The notes beneath the pieces are model-generated. The model made no database searches and had not been told where the DNA came from. It saw only the letters and a list, made by a program, of their open reading frames with translations. The position numbers and the translations under genes are program-made. A stretch of 64,000 nt of DNA, from the NCBI GenBank assembly GCA_017548605.1, contig JAFYZT010000023.1, positions 1-64,000 of the forward strand, in the 5' to 3' direction. Position 1 is the first letter of the stretch, and each line of letters starts with the position of its first letter. This DNA comes from Prevotella sp. GTDB taxonomy: Bacteria > Bacteroidota > Bacteroidia > Bacteroidales > Bacteroidaceae. Below are positions 10,575 through 19,027 of this stretch, in pieces.

Positions 10575-12275
10575 ATGAAAAAACTGATTTTACCAATCGC
10601 CCTGCTTTTGTTAACCGTTTTCACCGCCAACGCACAGGAAGTGAAACAACCTACCACACCTGACTACACCAAAGCCTTGGAGGCATTAAACGAAGGCGAT
10701 CTCTACACCGCTGACTCACTGTTAAGTGAGGAGGTGCGCAAGCATCCCAAGAACGGTTATGCCTGGCTGTATCGAGGAGGTATATATGCCAGCATGGAAG
10801 CCGACACTGCCATTACCTTCCTTGACCAAGCCGTGCGTCTGCTACCCAAGAAAGATAAGGAATATCTCGGTCAGGCTTATTTCTGGCGTGCTTCTGCCAA
10901 ATGGCGTATCAACGAAGACTTCGACGGTTTTCAATCCGACATCCGGGCGGCACAGCGTACTAACCCCTCCACCTCAGGGCCCTCGATGATGCTCGGTCAG
11001 GTACTTACAGGACGCGGCGATTATGAAGGAGCTGAGCGTGAATTGCGCCAAGCCTTGACCAAGAGTGACGTGAAAAAGGCCGATGTGTACCAGTTCCTGG
11101 GCCGCAACAAGATGGCACAGGAAGACTATACCTCTGCCATCAAATATTATGACCAGGCGATGGAGTTCGACCGTAACGACGAAACGATTTACATCGACCG
11201 CTCTCAAGCATACCTGGCGCAGAAGAACGACGACAAGGCGATAGACGATGCCGTGACGGCTTTCGGATTGGAATATAGCCGCAACACTTTCGGATATCTA
11301 TGTACATTGGGCGACAGCATCGAGCTACGAGACAAGGTGGTGAAACGCATCGAAGCAGAAACACACAAGGTGAGTGACCCCACGGTATATAATTTCGCTA
11401 TCAGCTTAATCTATGACAATGCTGAAAACGAGACGGAAAGCCTGCGTTACCTACTGCGTGCCTCGAAGTCGAGCGAAGAGCCGCTCTATGAACAGATAGC
11501 AGAAAAGTTCGCAGGATATGCGCTTTACGAACAGGCTGCCGATTACTTTCGACGGGCCTTGGGATCCACTCCCCTGGACAGTATGGACGAATCGCAGGAA
11601 AGCCTGTACAGCAGATACGTGGGCTACACATTTGAAAGCGGCAAGACGCAGGAAGCCATTGCCTTGCATGAAAAGATTAAGCCAGAAAAAGATTCCGAGG
11701 ATTACAACGAATGGTTGGGCGACATGTTATGGTATAAATACTATGCCGGTGACTACGCCGGTGCCCTCCAAACCATGGAATTATTGCCGGAGGAACTGAG
11801 GACGGGTGCCAGCAATGCCGTGTTCCAAGGGAAGATTTACCGCGAGAACGGGATGATGGACAAGGCTCGTGAATGTTTCACGCGATGCACAACCGACGAG
11901 GCGATAGAAGAAGACTCACAGAATGCAGAGTACGCCTTCGCCCTGCTGGGTAATACCGCCAAGGCACGTGAACTGTTTGAGAAGCGACAGGCCGAAGACC
12001 CAGAAAACATCAGTGATTTCGGTGCGGCATGCCTGATGGCACTCATCGGCGACAAGCCCATGGCCGTAAACTATCTTCGCCAACAGTTTGAGAACGGCTT
12101 CCGCAACTTCTTCAAGGTGGACCGCGACGAAGATTTGCAAGTTCTGAAAGGCTACGGCGACTATGAGGCACTGCTGACCGAATACAAGGCCAAGTTTGAA
12201 CAAGAGAAGAAAGCCCTGCTCAACGTGCTGAAAGAGGAGACCTATGAAGCACCCATACAACTGGTGGGAGAGTGA
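10575..12275 (+). CDS. Exported TPR-repeat protein
   Basis: A 566-aa protein with a Sec signal peptide (ends at TANAQ). Nearly the whole mature chain is TPR-like helix pairs (NGYAWLYRGGIYA, ADVYQFLGRNKMAQEDYTSAIKYYDQAMEFD, DETIYIDRSQAYLAQKNDDKAI). No catalytic domain is seen. Such periplasmic TPR proteins usually scaffold other envelope proteins. It lies upstream of the PPC-like pair but has its own promoter and is followed by a tandem repeat, so co-transcription is doubtful. Confidence 0.85.
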   Translation: MKKLILPIALLLLTVFTANAQEVKQPTTPDYTKALEALNEGDLYTADSLLSEEVRKHPKNGYAWLYRGGIYASMEADTAITFLDQAVRLLPKKDKEYLGQAYFWRASAKWRINEDFDGFQSDIRAAQRTNPSTSGPSMMLGQVLTGRGDYEGAERELRQALTKSDVKKADVYQFLGRNKMAQEDYTSAIKYYDQAMEFDRNDETIYIDRSQAYLAQKNDDKAIDDAVTAFGLEYSRNTFGYLCTLGDSIELRDKVVKRIEAETHKVSDPTVYNFAISLIYDNAENETESLRYLLRASKSSEEPLYEQIAEKFAGYALYEQAADYFRRALGSTPLDSMDESQESLYSRYVGYTFESGKTQEAIALHEKIKPEKDSEDYNEWLGDMLWYKYYAGDYAGALQTMELLPEELRTGASNAVFQGKIYRENGMMDKARECFTRCTTDEAIEEDSQNAEYAFALLGNTAKARELFEKRQAEDPENISDFGAACLMALIGDKPMAVNYLRQQFENGFRNFFKVDRDEDLQVLKGYGDYEALLTEYKAKFEQEKKALLNVLKEETYEAPIQLVGE

Positions 12276-12283
12276 GGAGTTAG

Positions 12284-12347
12284 GAGTGTTGAGTTTTGAG
12301 TGTTGAGTTTTGAGTGTTGAGTTTTGAGTGTTGAGTTTTGAGTGTTG
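12284..12347. repeat. 14-bp perfect tandem repeat, about 4.6 copies
   Basis: The unit GAGTGTTGAGTTTT is repeated without a mismatch at 12284, 12298, 12312 and 12326, with a partial fifth copy. It starts 8 nt after the TPR gene stop. Perfect identity suggests recent slippage. Confidence 0.9.
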
Positions 12348-12418
12348 CAACATTCTACATTCTAAAGCATACATTTGATACTTAAACCTTCGGGGTTGAT
12401 ACGTTAAGGCAAGAATTG

Positions 12419-12450
12419 TTTGTAAAATGACGGTTCTTGCCTTAATTTTG
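12419..12450 (+). promoter_or_regulatory. Promoter of the first PPC-like gene
   Basis: TTTG at 12419-12422, 20-nt spacer, TAATTTTG at 12443-12450; ATG at 12501. It closely matches the Bacteroidetes consensus. Confidence 0.7.
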
Positions 12451-12500
12451 CATGCAGAAAACCAAAAATAACATTACAAACCCATTAAATCCTAAAAACA

Positions 12501-13169
12501 ATGAAAAAGTATTTTATGATCGCAGCCATGGGCCTGATGGCCTTCACCGCTTCTGCACAGAACGCAATGGACGACAACGGAAAGAGCACCACACAACCCA
12601 GTGACGGTATCGCACAGGTGCAACTAGCCAACCAACTGGCACAGTATGGCTATGACAACAGCAGCGCCAGCGCACTGATTGAGGCTGCCGCCATCCTCGC
12701 TGAGGTAGGTGGACAGGACCTGCAGGCTGAGTATCAGCGTGGCCAGGGTGCCGACATCACCGGTGAGCGCTCCGCCGTGACTCCCGAGCAGCTCATCGCT
12801 GACGCCAAACGTTTCGCCGAGGGCGATAAGACCCTCCTGGCTATGGCCGACAAAGTGAAGCTGAACGGTACCAGCCGTGGCGCCGTGGGTGGCCCGAAAC
12901 GCAGCAGCACATACGTGCTCGCCAACAGCACCGACGTGTTCACCATCCGCTTCCGTGGCGACCAGCTCGCTGAGGTATTCGTCAGCGGCGATGGTGACAC
13001 CGACCTCGACCTCTATGTGTATGATGAGAACAACAACCTCATCGAGAGCGACGTTGACTACACCGACCAGTGCTACGTAAGCTGGACTCCCGCCTGGACA
13101 GGCCCGTTCAAGGTGAAAGTGGTGAACCGTGGTCGCGTTCGCAACTACTACACCATCTGGACCAACTAA
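12501..13169 (+). CDS. Exported PPC-like domain protein, copy 1
   Basis: A 222-aa protein with a signal peptide (MKKYFMIAAMGLMAFTASAQ). The N-terminal half is helical and Ala/Gln-rich (QLANQLAQYGYDNSS, ALIEAAAILAEV). The C-terminal half resembles PPC-type beta-sandwich domains (VFVSGDGDTDLDLYVYDEN, ending in WTGPFKVKVVNRG). Such domains occur in secreted proteases and caspase-linked proteins. It is 966 bp upstream of a near-identical copy and close to a convergent exported caspase-family gene. Molecular function is unknown. Confidence 0.8.
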   Translation: MKKYFMIAAMGLMAFTASAQNAMDDNGKSTTQPSDGIAQVQLANQLAQYGYDNSSASALIEAAAILAEVGGQDLQAEYQRGQGADITGERSAVTPEQLIADAKRFAEGDKTLLAMADKVKLNGTSRGAVGGPKRSSTYVLANSTDVFTIRFRGDQLAEVFVSGDGDTDLDLYVYDENNNLIESDVDYTDQCYVSWTPAWTGPFKVKVVNRGRVRNYYTIWTN

Positions 13170-13215
13170 GTTGTGAGGGGTAAGAGGTGAGGGGTGAGAA
13201 GTAAAAGGTGAATAG

Positions 13216-13264
13216 AAAGAAGTGAGAGATATGCCCAAAGAGGTGTTCTCTCACTTCTTTTTTG
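13216..13264 (+). terminator. Terminator after PPC-like copy 1
   Basis: A 14-bp stem (13216-13229 with 13247-13260) with a 17-nt loop, followed by TTTG. The stretch before it (13171-13215) is a GTGAGGGGTAAGAGGTGAGG-type repeat. Confidence 0.65.
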
Positions 13265-13388
13265 TATTGAATCGAACAAATGAAATGACGGACTAAAAGC
13301 TAAACACAGAATCCTACCCTTTCATAAGAAAAAGCACCCATTTTATCAAAAAAAAGAAAAAAAATGTTCGTTTTATGAAATATTTGAG

Positions 13389-13396
13389 TATATTTG
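13389..13396 (+). promoter_or_regulatory. -7 box of the second PPC-like gene
   Basis: TATATTTG, with a degenerate TTCG 18 nt upstream; the ATG is at 13467. The leader differs from that of copy 1, although the coding regions are nearly the same. Confidence 0.55.
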
Positions 13397-13466
13397 CATT
13401 GTCTAAACTGAAAAACGTTTTATTAATCCATTTTTATTAACCAATAATTAGCAAAACTATTACAAC

Positions 13467-14135
13467 ATGAAAAAACTGTTTATGATCGCAGCCATGGGGC
13501 TGATGGCTTTTGGAGCTTATGCACAGAACGCCATGGACGACAACGGAAAGAGCACCACACAACCCAGTGATGGTATTGCACAGGTGCAACTGGCTAACCA
13601 ACTGGCTCAGTATGGCTATGACAACAGCAGCGCCAGCGCACTGATTGAGGCTGCCGCTATCCTCGTTGAGGTAGGTGGACAGGACCTGCAGGCTGAGTAT
13701 CAGCGTGGCGAAGGTGCCGACGTGAGCGGACAGCGTACCGCTGTTACTCCGGCTCAACTTATCGCCGATGCAAAGCGTTTCGCCGAAGGTGACAAGACCC
13801 TTCTGGCTATGGCCGACAAAGTGAAACTGAACGGTACCAGCCGTGGCGCCGTGGGTGGCCCGAAACGCAGCAGCACATACGTGCTCGCCAACAGCACCGA
13901 CGTGTTCACCATCCGCTTCCGTGGCGACCAGCTCGCTGAGGTATTCGTCAGCGGCGACGGTGACACCGACCTTGACCTCTATGTGTATGATGAGAACAAC
14001 AACCTCATCGAGAGCGACGTTGACTACACCGACCAGTGCTACGTAAGCTGGACTCCCGCCTGGACAGGCCCGTTCAAGGTGAAAGTGGTGAACCGCGGTC
14101 GCGTTCGCAACTACTACACCATCTGGACCAACTAA
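13467..14135 (+). CDS. Exported PPC-like domain protein, copy 2
   Basis: A 222-aa paralogue of the 12501-13169 protein with the same length and domain order. The last 290 nt of the two genes differ at only about three positions, while a middle block (about 13700-13800 versus 12734-12834) differs at many. The result is a mosaic pattern. Each copy has its own promoter and terminator, so dosage or differential expression may be the reason for keeping both. Function is unknown, as for copy 1. Confidence 0.8.
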   Translation: MKKLFMIAAMGLMAFGAYAQNAMDDNGKSTTQPSDGIAQVQLANQLAQYGYDNSSASALIEAAAILVEVGGQDLQAEYQRGEGADVSGQRTAVTPAQLIADAKRFAEGDKTLLAMADKVKLNGTSRGAVGGPKRSSTYVLANSTDVFTIRFRGDQLAEVFVSGDGDTDLDLYVYDENNNLIESDVDYTDQCYVSWTPAWTGPFKVKVVNRGRVRNYYTIWTN

Positions 14136-14160
14136 TTTAGGACAGAGGCTATTCGAGTTC

Positions 14161-14191
14161 ATCCCCAGCTCTTTGGAGCTGGGGATTTTTT
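14161..14191 (+). terminator. Terminator after PPC-like copy 2
   Basis: An 11-bp perfect stem (14161-14171 with 14176-14186), 4-nt loop, followed by TTTTT. A classic intrinsic terminator. Confidence 0.85.
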
Positions 14192-14613
14192 GTGTTTTAT
14201 CAAACCCTCCCCATCCCTCCCAAGGGGAGGGTGCGAAAGGGCGGGAAGGGTTCGAGTCTAGCCCGTTTGTTGATTATTATTCACAACGAATTACACAGAT
14301 TGCACGAATTAATGGATTGCGAAATAAGAGAAAGAGCAAAAAAAGACAAAAATCCCCACTCCCGAAAGAGAGCAAAAACAACAGTGTACACTCAATGCGG
14401 ATTTGTTCTTTTCACATGAATTGCAGTGAATGAACAAGAATTAACATGAATAGAAAAGACAATGAATGAATTGAACGGATTACACGAATTATAAAGATAC
14501 GGATAGGATTGTCTAACTTATCTGATTGAAAGCCTATATATTACACGAATTGAGCGGGCTACAAGCTCGCTCAATTCGTGTAATCAGTGTAATTCGTTGT
14601 CAAAAAACGTTGT
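14192..14613. repeat. Gene-free stretch with ATTACACGAATT-type repeats and a hairpin
   Basis: No convincing gene is seen. It holds a CCCTCCCAAGGGGAGGG element (about 14209-14232), several copies of ACACGAATT / GATTACACGAATTA words (about 14285, 14480, 14541), and a 17-bp perfect inverted repeat (14540-14556 with 14568-14584) that lies 30 nt past the caspase gene stop. The hairpin may end the caspase transcript but has no T-run. Confidence 0.6.
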
Positions 14614-15495
14614 TTAGAAACTTGATTCAATAACCATGTGTTGAGTGTCGTTCCAATGGCCCGGTTGCTGTGTCGACCAGATATAATCCTCCTGGAACTG
14701 CTTACCGTTTTTGCCAAGCGGATTCTTCTTGATGGCCTGAAGTACATTATAAGTGACGGAACCATATTCCACGCCGTCAATAAGCAGTTCGGTGTTACGC
14801 TCACGTGCCCTGCATGCTTCGAGGAACAAGATTGGTGCCTGATCCACGGCCGAAGTAATCTGGTAGTGCTTGGTATCCTCGAATGGTGGACGGAAGCGCT
14901 TGCCTGTAGCCGTGAAACCATCGCTCGTGCCACGTACAGTCGCAAAATCGAGGTCACGCGACATGGTGCCGCTGTGGCAGGCATCGAAAGCCACATAGAC
15001 AGCGCCCGACGGTCCCACCCTGCTACGAAGACCCTCGAAGAATACGTTCAGGTCGTCGTCGAGGATATGCTTGTCACCTACATACACACCAGCGCGGTAC
15101 TGTGCACCTGCATCGATGGGGATGAGAGCCTCGTCCCAACCATCAGCCTCGTCGAGCAGATTGCCGTTCAAGCCATCCTCCACGGGTTGTCCGTGGCAGG
15201 AGAAGTGGAGATACACCACGTCGCCCTTCTTCGAGTCCTTCGAGAACTTTTCCATGGCGGCAAGGATATTGTCGTGCGTAGCCTCGTCGTTAACCAATGC
15301 GGTAACAGCGAAACCTTGGTTTTCCAGTTCCGGTCGCAACAGGAAGATATCCTCTGCCCCGTGTATTTCATCCCAGCCCGTCACGCTGGAATCATAATTG
15401 GATATACCCACCATGAACGCCCTTTTTCTCTGGGCATTACTTGTGAGCGGCATGGCCAAGGCCAAAGCGAGCAATGCAATGAAAGTCTTTTTCAT
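14614..15495 (-). CDS. Exported caspase-family (C14-like) cysteine protease
   Basis: A 293-aa protein with a Sec signal peptide (ends at TSNAQ). The p20-like core starts with AFMVGISNYD. It has the catalytic pair His101 (YLHFSCHGQPV) and Cys173 (VAFDACHSGTM), both intact. An acidic pocket region (DEADGWDEALIPID) is typical of metacaspase-like proteins that prefer basic residues at P1; this preference is inferred. Export makes a periplasmic or surface role likely rather than intracellular cell death. It is convergent with the PPC-like pair. The C-terminus is short with no further domain. Confidence 0.88.
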   Translation of the reverse strand: MKKTFIALLALALAMPLTSNAQRKRAFMVGISNYDSSVTGWDEIHGAEDIFLLRPELENQGFAVTALVNDEATHDNILAAMEKFSKDSKKGDVVYLHFSCHGQPVEDGLNGNLLDEADGWDEALIPIDAGAQYRAGVYVGDKHILDDDLNVFFEGLRSRVGPSGAVYVAFDACHSGTMSRDLDFATVRGTSDGFTATGKRFRPPFEDTKHYQITSAVDQAPILFLEACRARERNTELLIDGVEYGSVTYNVLQAIKKNPLGKNGKQFQEDYIWSTQQPGHWNDTQHMVIESSF

Positions 15496-15562
15496 ATCGT
15501 TTTATTTAGGTTGGTTATTCCATAAGATATCAAGAAAGAAATCTCATCTACAGATGTTTGTG

Positions 15563-15570
15563 CAAAGATA
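15563..15570 (-). promoter_or_regulatory. -7 box of the caspase-family gene
   Basis: Reads TATCTTTG on the minus strand, 68 nt before the start codon. Confidence 0.5.
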
Positions 15571-15663
15571 TACAATATTTCGATATTCCAAAGATTTTTA
15601 ACCATTTTTTGGATGAAGTGGTAAGATATAATGATGAAAAGATTGTTTCAAGCAATATTTTTG

Positions 15664-15671
15664 TAATTTTG
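15664..15671 (+). promoter_or_regulatory. -7 box at the head of the polysaccharide locus
   Basis: TAATTTTG. Its position makes a start at 15558 impossible from this promoter and favours starts at 15702 (TTG) or 15756 (ATG) for the sugar transferase. Confidence 0.5.
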
Positions 15672-15755
15672 CAGTTAATTATAATAAAATTAGGTATCGT
15701 TTTGGAAGAATTGAGCAAAAACGTCCCCAAGAGTCTCGGCTACAGCCATGATGCC

Positions 15756-16349
15756 ATGGGACGTTTCCAGCGTGCAATCAAGCGAATGGCGGACATCATC
15801 AGTTCGCTATTAGGATTGCTATTACTCTCACCCGTCTTCCTGGTCATTGCCGTCACGCTGAAACTACAGAAGAACGGCCCTGTGTTCTTCTCGCAGGAAC
15901 GCATAGGCTATAAAGGTAAGCCCTTTCGCATCTATAAGTTCCGCACGATGAGCAGTGTGGTGGAGGACGAAGGTCCACGCCTCATCAGCAAGAACGATGA
16001 TGCCCCTCAGACAAAAACCGAGCGGTTCCTTCGCGAGCACCATCTCGACGAACTGCCACAGTTGTGGAATGTGCTCAAGGGCGACATGTCGCTTGTCGGT
16101 CCTCGTCCGGAGCGCAAATATTTCATCGACAAAATCATGGCCCACACCCGCGACTACGAGCTGGTATACCAGATGCGTCCTGGGTTGACCAGTGAGGCCA
16201 CGCTATACAATGGCTATACCGACACCATGGAGAAGATGCTCAAGCGTTTGGACATGGACATCCGCTATCTGGAGCACCGCTCGCTGTGGTTAGATATGAA
16301 AATCATTTTCCACACATTCTGCAGCATAATAAGCGGCAAGAAATTCTAA
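15756..16349 (+). CDS. Polyprenyl-phosphate sugar-1-phosphate transferase
   Basis: A short bacterial sugar transferase of about 198 aa (WcaJ/PglC C-terminal type). It has one membrane-inserted helix (SSLLGLLLLSPVFLVIAVTL), then QERIGYKGKPFRIYKFRTM, LRRxxLDELPQLWNVLKGDMSLVGPRPE (read here as REHHLDELPQLW) and YxxRPGLTSEA. It transfers a sugar phosphate to undecaprenyl phosphate at the inner membrane, starting a repeat unit. The start is uncertain: the frame is open from 15558, but the promoter box at 15664 argues for a later start; TTG at 15702 is an alternative. It heads the export/assembly genes. Confidence 0.88.
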   Translation: MGRFQRAIKRMADIISSLLGLLLLSPVFLVIAVTLKLQKNGPVFFSQERIGYKGKPFRIYKFRTMSSVVEDEGPRLISKNDDAPQTKTERFLREHHLDELPQLWNVLKGDMSLVGPRPERKYFIDKIMAHTRDYELVYQMRPGLTSEATLYNGYTDTMEKMLKRLDMDIRYLEHRSLWLDMKIIFHTFCSIISGKKF

Positions 16350-16356
16350 CGTGCAT

Positions 16357-18972
16357 ATGAAAAGATCCATCATACTCTTGTTTGTCATGATGCTCATCCC
16401 CATGGGTATCATGGCCCAGTCGTCGATGACCGACGACCAAGTGTTCAAGTACGTGATTAAGGAACACCAGAACGGCACCTCGCAGAGCCAGATAGTGACG
16501 CAGTTGATGCAGCGCGGCGTCGATATCACGCAGATTCGCCGTGTGCGCAAGAAATTCGAGCGTATGTCGAAGGACCAGGCCCTCGGCGTGCTGTCAAATG
16601 ACACTGAACGTGATGAAGCCACAGACAGCCGTCAGCGTAAGAACAACGGTGAGGACCGTCGTTACGACAATTTCCGTGACGACCGTGAACGGGGCGACGA
16701 CCGCACCACTTATCGCGTGCGTGAGGGAATACCCACACAGCGTATGTACAACGAAGACGACGAGGAATGGACCGAGTTCCGCGACGAGTTGGACGAGTTC
16801 CTGCCCGCCGACACCGCCACGATGTACCTGCAGCTGCTGGCCAAGATGGAGAAAGACAAGAAGAAAGTGTTCGGTCGCGACATCTTCAACAAGCGTAACC
16901 TCTCTTTCGAGCCCAGCATGAGCATCGCCACCCCAGCCAACTACCGCCTCGGACCCGGCGATGCCGTACTCATTGATATCTACGGAGCCTCGCAGAAGAC
17001 CATCGAGGCCACGGTGTCGCCCGACGGTGATGTCACCATTGAGGGCTTCGGTCCTGTACATGTGTCGGGGCTTACCGTAGAGCAGGCCAACGCCCAGTTG
17101 CGTTCACAACTCGGCAAGCGTTACCAGAGTTCTCAGATACGTCTCACCGTGGGTCAGACGCGCACCATCATGGTGAATGTGTTCGGCGAGGTGAAAGCCC
17201 CCGGCACCTACACACTGAGTGCCTTTGCCTCGGTGTTCCACGCCTTGTATATGGCCGGCGGTCCGAGCGAGCTGGGAACACTGCGTAACATCAAGGTTTA
17301 CCGTCACAACCAGTTGGTGACCACCGTTGACGTGTATGACTATATTCTCAACGGCCAGTTGACTGGCAATGTGCGCCTAGCTGACAACGACGTGATTATG
17401 GTGGGCACCTACGACTGTCTGGTAAACATCAGCGGCAAGGTGAAGCGACCGATGTATTATGAGATGAGGAAAAACGAGAGTCTGTCGACGCTGTTGCGAT
17501 ATGCCGGCGGCTTCACCGGAGACGCTTACAAGTCAAGCATCCGCGTGGTGAGGAAGACGGGCCGACAGTTCTCCGTGTACAACGTTGGCGAGTTCGACAT
17601 GAGTACCTTCACCATGAACGATGAGGACTCGGTAAGCGTGGACAGCATCATCCAGCGCTTCGAGAACATGGTGGAGATTAAGGGCGCTGTGTTCCGTCCG
17701 GGTATGTACCAGGTGGGCGGCGACATCACCAGTGTGCTCTCCCTCATCCAGAACAGCGAGGGCTTGACCGAAGATGCATTCACCGACCATGCCGTGCTGC
17801 ACAGGATGCGTCCCGACCGCACGTTAGAGGTGGTACAGGTGGATGTTCAGGGCATCCTCGATGGTCGTGTGGCCGACATGCCACTGAAGCCCAACGATGT
17901 GCTGTTCATCCCCACGAAGCAAGACCTGCAGGAGGAACAGACGCTCACCATCCACGGCGAGGTGCACTACCCCGGCATCTATAAGTTTGCACATAATGAG
18001 ACCATCGAAGACTTCATCCTGCAAGCTGGCGGTCTGAAAGACGGTGCATCGACGGCCAAGATCGATGTGTCGCGCCGCATCGTCAACCCCAGTGCCACAG
18101 GCAACGACAGCATCGTGGCACGCACCTACAGCTTTGCGCTGAAAGACGGCTTTGTCATCGATGGAGAAATCGGCTTTACTTTGCAGCCTTTCGATGAGGT
18201 ATATGTCAGAAAGAGTCCCGGTTCGCACACCCAGCAGAATATTACCATCGACGGCGAGGTGCTCTTCTCCGGCACCTATACCATCGACAAGAAGACGATG
18301 CGCCTGAGCGATGCCATCCAGGCCGCCGGCGGCGTGAGTGACCTGGCCTACGTCCGTGGAGCACGTCTGGAACGTCGCACCAACGAGGCGGAGCGTCTGC
18401 GTATGGAAGCCATCCAGAAAAAGGAGCGCGAACAGTTTGAGACGAACATGATGGAGTCGCTCATGAAGAGCGGCAATGCCGCAGCCATCCAGCAGATGCA
18501 GACCGACCAAGCGGGTCAGAACACGCAGCAGATGCGTAAATACGACATTCCCTACAGCTATCCCGTGGGTATCGAGTTGGACAAGGCCCTGGCCAACCCC
18601 GGCGGCCGTGAAGACATTGTGCTGCGCGAGGGCGACCGTATCATCGTACCACGTTACGATGCCACGGTGAAGATCAACGGCGAGGTGATGTATCCCAATA
18701 CCGTAGCCTACCGCAAAGGTAAGAGTGCCAGCTGGTACATCGATCAGGCCGGCGGCTTCACCAGTAAGGGAAAGAAGAGCCAGACCTATATCATCTACAT
18801 GAACGGAACGGTGGCCAAGGCCGGCCATAATGCCAAGCCCGAACCCGGCTGCGAGATTGTTGTGCCCGCCAAGCCGCTGAACAAGACGACGCTGACCGAG
18901 ACGCTCAGCATCGCCACCGGTATCGGCTCACTGGCCGCCATCATCGCCACGCTGGCCAGTCTGCTGAAGTAA
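16357..18972 (+). CDS. Polysaccharide export outer-membrane protein, multi-SLBB
   Basis: About 871 aa with a signal peptide (MKRSIILLFVMMLIPMGIMAQ). An upstream GTG at 16351 is in frame, but the ATG at 16357 begins the signal peptide. After an Arg/Asp-rich spacer comes a polysaccharide-export domain (YRLGPGDAVLIDIYG), then about six SLBB repeats (for example VFGEVKAPGTYTL, ISGKVKRPMYYEM, IKGAVFRPGMYQV, IHGEVHYPGIYKF, IDGEVLFSGTYTI, INGEVMYPNTVAY). A C-terminal hydrophobic segment (IGSLAAIIATLASLL) may insert in the membrane. It is the Wza-like export channel of the locus and is larger than E. coli Wza. Confidence 0.92.
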   Translation: MKRSIILLFVMMLIPMGIMAQSSMTDDQVFKYVIKEHQNGTSQSQIVTQLMQRGVDITQIRRVRKKFERMSKDQALGVLSNDTERDEATDSRQRKNNGEDRRYDNFRDDRERGDDRTTYRVREGIPTQRMYNEDDEEWTEFRDELDEFLPADTATMYLQLLAKMEKDKKKVFGRDIFNKRNLSFEPSMSIATPANYRLGPGDAVLIDIYGASQKTIEATVSPDGDVTIEGFGPVHVSGLTVEQANAQLRSQLGKRYQSSQIRLTVGQTRTIMVNVFGEVKAPGTYTLSAFASVFHALYMAGGPSELGTLRNIKVYRHNQLVTTVDVYDYILNGQLTGNVRLADNDVIMVGTYDCLVNISGKVKRPMYYEMRKNESLSTLLRYAGGFTGDAYKSSIRVVRKTGRQFSVYNVGEFDMSTFTMNDEDSVSVDSIIQRFENMVEIKGAVFRPGMYQVGGDITSVLSLIQNSEGLTEDAFTDHAVLHRMRPDRTLEVVQVDVQGILDGRVADMPLKPNDVLFIPTKQDLQEEQTLTIHGEVHYPGIYKFAHNETIEDFILQAGGLKDGASTAKIDVSRRIVNPSATGNDSIVARTYSFALKDGFVIDGEIGFTLQPFDEVYVRKSPGSHTQQNITIDGEVLFSGTYTIDKKTMRLSDAIQAAGGVSDLAYVRGARLERRTNEAERLRMEAIQKKEREQFETNMMESLMKSGNAAAIQQMQTDQAGQNTQQMRKYDIPYSYPVGIELDKALANPGGREDIVLREGDRIIVPRYDATVKINGEVMYPNTVAYRKGKSASWYIDQAGGFTSKGKKSQTYIIYMNGTVAKAGHNAKPEPGCEIVVPAKPLNKTTLTETLSIATGIGSLAAIIATLASLLK

Positions 18973-19027
18973 GGAGGTAAGAGATAGTAGTTAAGGAGAT
19001 GGAAGTAAGTAGTTAAGCCGAAAGTTC

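Noticed and set aside
9865-10663. Overlapping plus-strand reading frames of 65-145 aa
   Set aside because: They cover the tmRNA gene and its promoter on the other strand; structure and tag of ssrA explain the sequence.
12284-12347. Possible CRISPR array
   Set aside because: Head-to-tail 14-bp copies without spacers and no cas genes.
12501-14135. Composite transposon or insertion sequence pair
   Set aside because: Repeats are coding paralogues in direct order with different promoters; no transposase or terminal inverted repeats.
14173-14433. 86-aa frame after the second PPC-like gene
   Set aside because: Lies in repeat-rich DNA starting inside a terminator; no protein-like pattern.
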